From positions 3,305 to 35,427 of the forward strand of contig CYKH01001509.1 of the NCBI GenBank assembly GCA_001460835.1: a stretch of 32,123 bases of DNA, given 5' to 3'. How positions within the stretch are numbered: the stretch's first letter is position 1; every line of letters begins with the position of its first letter. The stretch is from Bodo saltans (Eukaryota; Euglenozoa; Kinetoplastea; Eubodonida; Bodonidae). The notes under the pieces are model-generated. The model searched no databases and was not told the origin of the DNA. It saw only the letters and a list, made by a program, of their open reading frames with translations. Below are positions 17,845-24,952 of the stretch, piece after piece. Both the position numbers and the translations under genes were made by a program.

Positions 17845-18927
17845 ATGCATCGGTTTTGGCTAGGCGCTGCCCTCTTATTTGTCTTATCATTCGGCCTTGA
17901 GGACACCACCGCGCCTCCGCCGATCTGGACCTACGACAAGCCACAAGAGTGGGGTGACTATTGCCAAGACAAGGCCGCGTTCCAAAGTCCCATCTTCATC
18001 AACAGCTCGACACCTGTCGCTGCCCATCCCCACTTGCATCCGGTGCTCTTGACGACCAACTGCCGATTCCATACAGACACCACGACTGTACTGCAAGAGT
18101 CTAATTATCGAACCGTCGAAGTCCGCCTTCCCACCAATGCAAGCACTGGACCTGTCTGCTCCCTCTTCGACCAAAACAGTCGTGAGTTGTATCCCTTTGT
18201 ACGCTTTCACTTTCACGTAGGCCCTGAGCATGGTGTTGAGGGCGTTTCTGCGGATGCGGAGCTTCATGCGGTGTTTCAGCAATCGTCCGGAAAGACACTT
18301 GTCGTTGCCGTGCGCCTGCGTTCATCGAAGTCTTCATCGAACACGATTGTCAACTTTTTCCGGGCAACGTTGGCAGCCCCCCTTCCGCAAGGTGGGGGAT
18401 CGAGCACGAAACTTCTTCCGAGCTCTATTGGGCTAGATGATGTGTTCCCGTTGTCCGACGGGAGCTACGTGACGTATGAGGGGTCGCTGACGACACCTCC
18501 GTGCACCGACAAAGTTCGCTGGATTGTGTTCACTGCGGTGCAAAGCATTCCTCCATCGGCGCTCTCTGAGCTTCGCGATGCACTGAAATCGTACATGCCC
18601 AGAACCTTCGCCAAGTTTGGCAACGCTCGAGCCCATCAGCCGCCTCTTGGCCGCCCTGTGTTCAAGTTCGCCGACCCGACGTCGACAACGACCAACCGAT
18701 GGATCATGACGCAAGAAGACGAAGATCATCTAAAATCATCAATACCCTTCACTGACATTGTCTCACTCGACCGATCCTTCTTCGCTCGGCATGCGTTCGG
18801 TCTGTGCATCGTAATTCTTGTATTGGCGACGATTGGCCTTTTCATCCGCCTCCGTGAGCAGCCTGTGGAGGTGGGCGTCTCCGACGCGGCAAGGGAAGCC
18901 GCTACGTATGGTACCATGGAGACGTAG
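17845..18927 (+). CDS. Membrane-anchored alpha-carbonic anhydrase
   Basis: 360 residues; alpha-carbonic anhydrases interconvert CO2 and bicarbonate. A signal peptide (about 1-17, LGAALLFVLSFG) leads into the catalytic domain. The zinc ligands are His122 and His124 (FHFH) and His141 (AELH). Glu128 matches Glu106 of human CA II, and SLTTPPC with Thr216 matches Thr199. By alignment the proton-shuttle position (His64 in CA II) is Arg89, in NYRTVEV, and Gln92 is replaced by Arg120. A transmembrane segment near the C-terminus (about 313-333) and a short cytoplasmic tail place the enzyme outside the cell or in the endomembrane lumen. Active chemistry is likely, but fast proton transfer may be impaired or use another residue. 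Confidence 0.93.
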   Translation: MHRFWLGAALLFVLSFGLEDTTAPPPIWTYDKPQEWGDYCQDKAAFQSPIFINSSTPVAAHPHLHPVLLTTNCRFHTDTTTVLQESNYRTVEVRLPTNASTGPVCSLFDQNSRELYPFVRFHFHVGPEHGVEGVSADAELHAVFQQSSGKTLVVAVRLRSSKSSSNTIVNFFRATLAAPLPQGGGSSTKLLPSSIGLDDVFPLSDGSYVTYEGSLTTPPCTDKVRWIVFTAVQSIPPSALSELRDALKSYMPRTFAKFGNARAHQPPLGRPVFKFADPTSTTTNRWIMTQEDEDHLKSSIPFTDIVSLDRSFFARHAFGLCIVILVLATIGLFIRLREQPVEVGVSDAAREAATYGTMET

Positions 18928-19133
18928 CACGACGATCCAACAGGTTTTTACGCTGCGTGATGCCTCCCCAAAATTCGAACATGACTTTCAACTTCAATCG
19001 AATCGAGGAGATGAAAATGATCAAAATTAGTTGACAAATTGAGAGGCACAATATTCTTTCCCCCCTTTTCATGCTTGTGTGACGAATATCGGTGAGGTTT
19101 TTGTTAGGAAATAGAAATAATACGCATTAAGGG

Positions 19134-20858
19134 ATGGCTCATTGGAATCGCCTTTTTGTCGTCCTAGTTGTACTATGCCTTGGTGGAATCTTATTGTGGA
19201 GTCCAGCCGTCCCTAACGACGATGTGGTAGCAACAGAACCTTTAGCAACGCAGGCCCCACGTGTGTCAGCGCCAACAACTCCGATGGAAGAAGAAAGGAC
19301 ACCCAGTGCCGCTCCCTCTGAAGTGCTACAGCCAGCCATCCAGTCTGACATGCGCCTAGCCGCGCGTGTCGTGTCGCTGTCAAGAAACGATGGACGTCTT
19401 CGCTGTGGAAAGATATCGGACATCTCATCAGCAAGGGGAGCCCAGGAGTGCACGTCTTGGTGGCAGCGATCATGGTTTGCGGATCGCCGTGAGCCCCACC
19501 TCGACGGGGAATTTGTGACCACCAAAATTCGTGCGTCGGAATCACGTCCGCTGGATGCAGATGCAAACGTAACCAACAACCTCGATGCTGCTGAGAAGCA
19601 CCACCAAGAGCATTGGGCTCCGCATTGGAGTGTGAGGTACCCCAGCATCATTTGGTCTCGTGCTGCCTCGACCAGCCAGCAGGAGCGTGCTGTGCTACCC
19701 ACTGAGGTGCTTGAAGCGCGTGCTCAGATGCAACTGAGAGATATTGAGAAAACACAGAGGCCAAGTGCTGTGGAAGATCTTGAGTTTATTACTAGCGTAC
19801 CTCCCTTGTACTTGTACCGAAGAGATCATCCAGAGAAGCGTTGGGAAGCGCTGGACGCTGCGGCGGGAGAACGACAGACTCGATCAGCATGCCTCTACGC
19901 AGGCTTTCCAAGAAACCTTGAGAAGATGTACAGCTCATGCAGGGACACCAAGAGCGAGCGGTCGTGCATGAACGTACACCGAAATAAATTGTTTGGCAAC
20001 ATGCGAGACAACGTTGTGAGCGCTACGATGTGCGACGTGTACGTCACGACGTGGGAGATTCGAGGGGCTGGACGTTACTCGACCACCAAGTACGACATGA
20101 ACGACGCGTTTCCCACAAGTCTCTTGCACACGGTATACGGTGAGCAGCTTGCGGCTGCACATGTGCAAAACTTTACGCAGTATCAAAAACTCTGGACGTA
20201 CATGCATAAATTCAGCCGTGTGTTTCCCCAAACACGTCCCACCAAACTCCACGTCAACCAGCTGACCAAGGAGGCATCGTTCGAGGGCGTGCCTGAGTTG
20301 AACCACGTCATACGCATTAACGATTACTCCCAAAGCTACAAGCACTGGGTGGTGGCGAACCTTGCGTTGCTGTCCACGGTGGCCTACGACGTGTTCTTTA
20401 GGCTTCGGTTGGATTTGAGAGTGTCGTCGCGGCTGGACATGTTGACGCCGATGATGCTCAATGCGGAGGAGAGCCACGGTACGAGGGCTGTGGGATTTCG
20501 GCTGGAGTCTGCTCCGTATGGAGGGCCGCGGAGGGTGAACGCAAGTGTTTTGGAGTCGCCGATAAGGTACGTCACCGCCAACCGTGTTCACGTGGGAAAC
20601 TTCGATATTGCCGATTTCGGGTTCATGGCTCCTCCTTTTCTTATCGAAGAACTCAGCCGATTGTGGTACTACTGCTTAACGTCGCCTGGCTCCCCCATAG
20701 CATCGTTCGACTTTGCCTTGTCCCTCACGCCAAGTGAGAAGTATTCAGAGTACAACTTGATGCTGTGGCGCATCATCTTTGACAATAAATGGTCTGTGGA
20801 CAGCGGCGGTCGATATTTGTGGGTCAGCCGATATGGCACGAAGCGCCGCTCGAAATAG
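19134..20858 (+). CDS. Type II membrane glycosyltransferase-like protein
   Basis: 574 residues. A hydrophobic segment at about 7-22 (LFVVLVVLCLGGILLW) right after the N-terminus predicts a type II, Golgi-like protein. A low-complexity stem follows to about 240. The C-terminal domain has CLYAGFPRNLEKMYSS (about 250), CDVYVTTWEIRG (about 300), an INDYSQSYKHW segment and YDVFFRLRLDLRV (about 418). The order fits a broad protist/bacterial glycosyltransferase-like family with an opening G-x-x-RN motif, D-x-[FY]-x-x-TW and YDxxxRxRxD, where the last acid may bind the metal-nucleotide sugar. Three sequons (NVT, NFT, NAS) are present. Family placement is from memory of motif order, and the sugar donor cannot be told. 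Confidence 0.65.
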   Translation: MAHWNRLFVVLVVLCLGGILLWSPAVPNDDVVATEPLATQAPRVSAPTTPMEEERTPSAAPSEVLQPAIQSDMRLAARVVSLSRNDGRLRCGKISDISSARGAQECTSWWQRSWFADRREPHLDGEFVTTKIRASESRPLDADANVTNNLDAAEKHHQEHWAPHWSVRYPSIIWSRAASTSQQERAVLPTEVLEARAQMQLRDIEKTQRPSAVEDLEFITSVPPLYLYRRDHPEKRWEALDAAAGERQTRSACLYAGFPRNLEKMYSSCRDTKSERSCMNVHRNKLFGNMRDNVVSATMCDVYVTTWEIRGAGRYSTTKYDMNDAFPTSLLHTVYGEQLAAAHVQNFTQYQKLWTYMHKFSRVFPQTRPTKLHVNQLTKEASFEGVPELNHVIRINDYSQSYKHWVVANLALLSTVAYDVFFRLRLDLRVSSRLDMLTPMMLNAEESHGTRAVGFRLESAPYGGPRRVNASVLESPIRYVTANRVHVGNFDIADFGFMAPPFLIEELSRLWYYCLTSPGSPIASFDFALSLTPSEKYSEYNLMLWRIIFDNKWSVDSGGRYLWVSRYGTKRRSK

Positions 20859-20980
20859 TGCCACTCATGGTTGCGGGCCTTGAGAGGGTGATTATGTTTC
20901 TCGTTTTTGTTGCTAGCCGATTCGAATTCGTTTGTATGTTTTGATGAATGTTGATATCCCGTGTGCCCACTCTCAACTTC

Positions 20981-21008
20981 CAAATTTTTTCCGCTTTTTA
21001 TCCTTTAG
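20981..21008 (+). promoter_or_regulatory. Trans-splice acceptor that sets the WDR75 start
   Basis: The tract caaattttttccgctttttatcctttag ends in AG at 21007-21008. An in-frame ATG at 20948 lies upstream of it, so the mature mRNA should start translation at the ATG 15 nt downstream, 21023. The 25 residues lost are encoded by the tract and do not resemble a WD-repeat protein. Confidence 0.6.
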
Positions 21009-21022
21009 AAAGGGTGTCGAAG

Positions 21023-23221
21023 ATGTCCAAGTCGTTGTTCTGTTACTCTAACGACTCTATTTGTGTTGCCGATGACAAGCATGTGCAGTTCTTTGCCCCA
21101 AAGAACTTGAAGAAGTTTCGCGTAGAGAGCTTCACGGATCACCGCATTGCCGGCCTTACGATCACCCGCAGTGCGGAGGGGAGCATCTTGCATGTGCTTG
21201 ACGTGATGGGCAACTATGTTGAGGTTCTTCTGAGCAGCATCAGCGTTCAGCGTTCGACGACCATGCGCCGCCCTGGGTCAGAAGAAGTGAGGTCAAAGCC
21301 AGTCGTATCTAACCGCCGGCCTGTGGGGAAGACCGCTGCGGATAGCACGAACCCCTTCGGAGCTGAGGTGCTCGGTGCCAACTTCTACGAAGTCCCCCAC
21401 TCCGGTGCCGCCACTCCCTACGGAGCTGCGGGCGACCTGCGATGCGTCGTTCTTACAACGGAAGGTTTGTTTGATCTCTCTACCACTGACGCTGCGACGA
21501 GCTACGTAAAGTACTTGTTCCCTAAACCGTTGAGTGGTCTCGTGATGGACGTCGGCAGCCGCTCCGGCGTTGTGGCGGTAGGCCAGCGTGGCCAGCGTTG
21601 GGCGTACACATTTCCTGCCGGCCCAGTGCAGTCCATCGCTGCCCAGCAGACGACCCTAAGCGCCAACTTGGAGTCCATCGCGTGCCACCCAGAAGAGCCC
21701 AGTGTCGCTTTCGGTGGCAACCGAGGTGAGCTGCTGGTGTACCCCTCCATCTACCAGACCCACTGCTTTTCTGACCACTGGCATCACACTCCCCTGCACG
21801 CCATCTCCTTCTCCGTCGATGGATTTTCACTGTACACCGGTGCTGGGGAGGGCGTGATGTTAGTGTGGAGCATGAGTAGCTACACCTTCCGCAAGCTGGG
21901 TGTTCACCTTGGTGCCATCCACGCTGTTGTGCCCAATAGCGACGATGGCGCGCGCCTGCTGCTGCCCTGCTCGGACTCGTCCCTCGCTACCGTTGATTTG
22001 TTGCGCCAGCATGTGGACAAGAGCATCGAGGGTGTTCAATGGTCAAGCGCCAAGTCCTGCACTGGTCTGGTGGTGACACGCTGGATGGGGCAAGAGGCTG
22101 TGATTTTGACTGGCCTTCCCGACGTGGTGCGCGTCTGCGACCCTGTGTCCCAGCAAGCGTTTTACTCTCTGCACGTACGCACGCAGTTGGAGACGGCCGC
22201 ACCCCCACCGGAGTGCGGTATCAAGCACGTTGGTTGCATCGCTGATGGCAAAACGTTGGTGACCTACGAGGAATACGGCGCAGCAGCTCTTCCCACTGCG
22301 CTGCGCTTCTGGTCGTACGACAGCAGCACGAAGCGCCATGTGGAGACCCAGTGCATCTACTCCCCCCACCGCACTGCCGTGTTGAGCCTCGCTGTTGACA
22401 ACGTGCGACGCCGCGTGTTCACGTTGTCAAAGGAAGGTGCCAAGTGCTGGGCGGAAAGCAGCGTCGACACCAACGACGCTACCAGCATTGCAGTGAGTGG
22501 CGTGAGCAAGTGGTCATGCATCAGCAGCACCGCCACACCCTCAACAGGTGTGCGCACGCTATCACTATCCGAGGACGGCAGCGTGTGCATGATTGCTGAT
22601 GACACTGTGTACTTGTATGGTGTGGGCAGCATCAGTGCCGGTGTTCGCTGGCCGCTGCTGACACGTCTCAGCCAAGACTTGTCCACGGAGGCTCTCAGCA
22701 ACGTGACCCTCGACCTTCAAGTGAAGGCAGTGTCTGCGAACAACAGCAAGGTCGTGTTTGTGTGGTCGTTGGAGACGGGTGAGTTGAAGACGCAGGCAGC
22801 ATCCACACAGTCTGTGAATGTCACTGCTATTGCCCACAAGTCGCACACTGCCTCCCTTGTGTGCGCCTTCGCCGATGGCTCCGTGAAGGAGGTCGCCCTT
22901 CCTTCATGCATTCCTTCATGCACCCCAGTCGCCTCCGCCCCAGCTGGCTTACTCCCCTCCAACCTGCTCCACTTTCGCCACCTCGACGGTAACCGCTTTG
23001 CGATGGTGGATGGTGTTGAGGGATACCGCACGCTGTCGGTGCAACTCACCATGGAAACCGCCGAACCTCAAGAGTCCGATGCTGCTCGCACCCTTGCCAA
23101 CGCATCACAGGCTGCTACTGCTCGGCTGTGGCTAGCCGACATTTTGGAATCCGCTCCGTACACTGCACCTCCTGCATCTTCCCTTTTACACGGCTACTTG
23201 CAGTCACTAACAGGCGTGTAA
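21023..23221 (+). CDS. WDR75: WDR75/UTP17-like WD-repeat protein of the SSU processome
   Basis: 732 residues from the ATG at 21023. It looks like tandem beta-propellers made of degenerate WD repeats. The stretch LESIACHPEEPSVAFGGNRG, then HWHHTPLHAISFSVDGFSLYTGAGEGVMLVW (about residues 250-280) and KLGVHLGAIHAV, follows the WDR75/Utp17 pattern of WHWHH, GG-x-E-x-VLV-x-W and LPRLGA-x-I. WDR75 (yeast Utp17/Nan1) belongs to the t-UTP/UtpA group that binds nascent pre-rRNA in the nucleolus and links rDNA transcription to 18S maturation. Human WDR75 has about 830 residues. C- and G-ending codons are frequent. Identification rests on motif order. Confidence 0.75.
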   Translation: MSKSLFCYSNDSICVADDKHVQFFAPKNLKKFRVESFTDHRIAGLTITRSAEGSILHVLDVMGNYVEVLLSSISVQRSTTMRRPGSEEVRSKPVVSNRRPVGKTAADSTNPFGAEVLGANFYEVPHSGAATPYGAAGDLRCVVLTTEGLFDLSTTDAATSYVKYLFPKPLSGLVMDVGSRSGVVAVGQRGQRWAYTFPAGPVQSIAAQQTTLSANLESIACHPEEPSVAFGGNRGELLVYPSIYQTHCFSDHWHHTPLHAISFSVDGFSLYTGAGEGVMLVWSMSSYTFRKLGVHLGAIHAVVPNSDDGARLLLPCSDSSLATVDLLRQHVDKSIEGVQWSSAKSCTGLVVTRWMGQEAVILTGLPDVVRVCDPVSQQAFYSLHVRTQLETAAPPPECGIKHVGCIADGKTLVTYEEYGAAALPTALRFWSYDSSTKRHVETQCIYSPHRTAVLSLAVDNVRRRVFTLSKEGAKCWAESSVDTNDATSIAVSGVSKWSCISSTATPSTGVRTLSLSEDGSVCMIADDTVYLYGVGSISAGVRWPLLTRLSQDLSTEALSNVTLDLQVKAVSANNSKVVFVWSLETGELKTQAASTQSVNVTAIAHKSHTASLVCAFADGSVKEVALPSCIPSCTPVASAPAGLLPSNLLHFRHLDGNRFAMVDGVEGYRTLSVQLTMETAEPQESDAARTLANASQAATARLWLADILESAPYTAPPASSLLHGYLQSLTGV

Positions 23222-23264
23222 TGATACGACGACGACTAAACGCGATGTTGACGATTAAACGAAC

Positions 23265-23286
23265 ACTTCCTCTGATTCGAGGAAGT
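23265..23286 (+). other. Hairpin after WDR75
   Basis: ACTTCCTC (23265-23272) pairs with GAGGAAGT (23279-23286) around a six-base loop, giving an 8-bp perfect stem 44 bp after the WDR75 stop codon. It would lie in the WDR75 3' UTR or the intergenic RNA. Function unknown; an RNA stability or processing element is possible. Confidence 0.5.
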
Positions 23287-23507
23287 CCTTTTAAATTTGC
23301 TTTCCTTGACTTTGTAGTGCCAGATTCGTCGATGCCCCAAGGATAGTCGTAACGTTTTTTTTTCACTCCTTGGCTTGTCGCTACCACAAATGAAAGGAAT
23401 TCGGATCATACATGAACACACAACAGGAACAATAGTGAGGCGACAGCAAAAAAAAAAAGCCTCTCCCATCAGCCTTGGAATCGTTGCACAATCAGCGGCT
23501 GCTGTTG

Positions 23508-24759
23508 ATGTACTTTGGCGTGTTAGGCTCTCGCATAGGAGGGAGTGCCTGGGCGAGTGATGCACACTCACCACAAAACACGTTGATCGCGCACGCTCTA
23601 CGAGCATGTTACGACGTTGGAGTGGGTGGCTTTTACGCTGAGCCGATTGAGCAATATGTGGGCACCGTGACCTTGACCATGACTCACTGCGCTCTTCATA
23701 TTCTCTGGATCACCGGGCAGCTCGAGGCGGCGCTCAATGATTGGCTTCAACCCTCCTCCATCCACTCCTTCGTGTTATCGTGCCTCGTGAGGACGAAAGG
23801 ATCAGAGGAGAACAACAACAGTGACGAAGGAGTTGTTGGTGCCTTTGCCGCGTTTGCAGGATCCAGTGAGGTGGACGTGAGGTTCACGTACAGTGCCCTG
23901 ATGATACTGCTCATGCTGCACGCTCAATGATTGGCTTCAACCCTCCTCCATCCACTCCTTTGTGTTATCGTGTCTCGTGAGGACGGGAGGATCAGAAAAG
24001 AACCAGTGTGACGAAGGAGTTGCTGGTGCCTTCGCCGCATTTTCAGGATCCAGTGAGGTGGACGTAAGGTTCACGTACAGTGCCCTGATGATACTGCTCA
24101 TGCTGCAGCATCCAAACGGCGGGAGCTCGGCGGTTCCCTGCGACGACTATGAGCTGACCTTAGACAGCGACGTTCGGGCTCCTGTTCAAGACTTTGTCCT
24201 GCGGTGCTGGTCTCAGCATGAGGGAGGGTTCGGAGGCCTCCCGAGATCCGAGGCTCACGGCGGCATGACCTACTGCAGTGTTGCATCTCTCGCACTGCTG
24301 GGGTGGTGGCGCCACAACACGGCACAAGTTCGCTCCATGCGACGCCGGGCAATACACTGGTGCGTCCAACGTCACGGGTGTGGCCCCGTGGCGAATGAAG
24401 AAACAGTTGACGATGAGCTTGATCACTGGGAGCGTGTGGGGGACGGGCAGGGCTTTCAAGGGCGGCCCAACAAAACACACGATACGTGCTACACGTTTTG
24501 GATTGGTTGCGCGCTGAGGATCTTGGAGGCCTCTGAGTTCGGAATGAAGGAGGACTCGTCGCTACTGAATGACGAGAGGCTTTCAGAATTTGTGTTGTCC
24601 TGCGAAGGGCCGCTTGGTGGTTTTGGCCGAGATGGGCAAGACTCTGACCCACTGCATTCTGCGCTTGGCTTTGCAGGCCTCTCTTGTCGTCGCGGTGTAC
24701 TTGGCCGTAAACTGCATCCGGTGTACTCTACCATTGCACAGGTTGAGGGTGCCGTGTAG
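23508..24759 (+). CDS. PGGT1B: Protein geranylgeranyltransferase I beta subunit, frame broken by an internal duplication
   Basis: The enzyme's beta subunit holds the catalytic zinc and adds geranylgeranyl to CaaX-box cysteines. Two frames carry one protein. The first runs from the ATG at 23508 to a stop at 23928-23930; the second covers the rest to 24759. The break is caused by a 190-bp segment repeated in tandem. Leaving either copy out gives one continuous frame of about 353 residues, near the family's 377. Catalytic elements are in the second part: EAHGGMTYCSVASLALLG, GFQGRPNKTHDTCYTFWIG with zinc ligands Asp (24481) and Cys (24487), and DSDPLHSALGFAGLSC with zinc-ligand His (24655). RPNK-DTCYTFWIG matches the type I subunit better than farnesyl- or Rab-transferases. 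The N-terminus seems short. Confidence 0.85.
23731..23920 (+). repeat. Tandem duplication in PGGT1B, copy 1
   Basis: 190 bp from cgctcaatgattgg to tcatgctgca, followed immediately by copy 2. It carries AAC triplets (aacaacaacagtg) where copy 2 reads aaccagtg, three bases more. Because 190 is not a multiple of three, a copy placed in tandem shifts the frame and creates the stop at 23928. Confidence 0.93.
23921..24107 (+). repeat. Tandem duplication in PGGT1B, copy 2
   Basis: 187 bp, about 93-94% identical to copy 1: about a dozen substitutions plus a three-base indel. The differences are mostly silent or conservative in the coding frame and the indel keeps that frame. That implies both copies evolved as functional coding sequence, as two alleles would. 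Confidence 0.93.
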
Positions 24760-24763
24760 GAGC

Positions 24764-24783
24764 CACACCCCTTCGGGGGTGTG
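24764..24783 (+). other. C(UUCG)G tetraloop hairpin just after the PGGT1B stop
   Basis: CACACCCC (24764-24771) and GGGGTGTG (24776-24783) form a perfect 8-bp stem closed by the loop TTCG. The C(UUCG)G closure is the exceptionally stable tetraloop of structured RNAs. It begins four bases after the TAG at 24757-24759, at the very start of the 3' UTR. A bacterial-style terminator is unlikely: no T-run follows and the context is eukaryotic. It could modulate stop-codon readthrough, mRNA stability or processing. Confidence 0.65.
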
Positions 24784-24952
24784 TCGAGGTGCTGTTTGCA
24801 ATCTTTTTAAGCTTGCGAAACCATTCGCCCAATGTGTGCTTTCGTTATTTTCTGATGAAATTCATCCTGCTGATCGGACGTCGTTACTCTTCTCTCTTTG
24901 AAACAATGAAGTTACATCCATACACAACAAGGGTTGATATCATCAGGGCCAG

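Noticed and set aside
24764-24783. Rho-independent terminator
   Set aside because: The stem is terminator-like, but no T-run follows and the genes are plainly eukaryotic and polycistronic.
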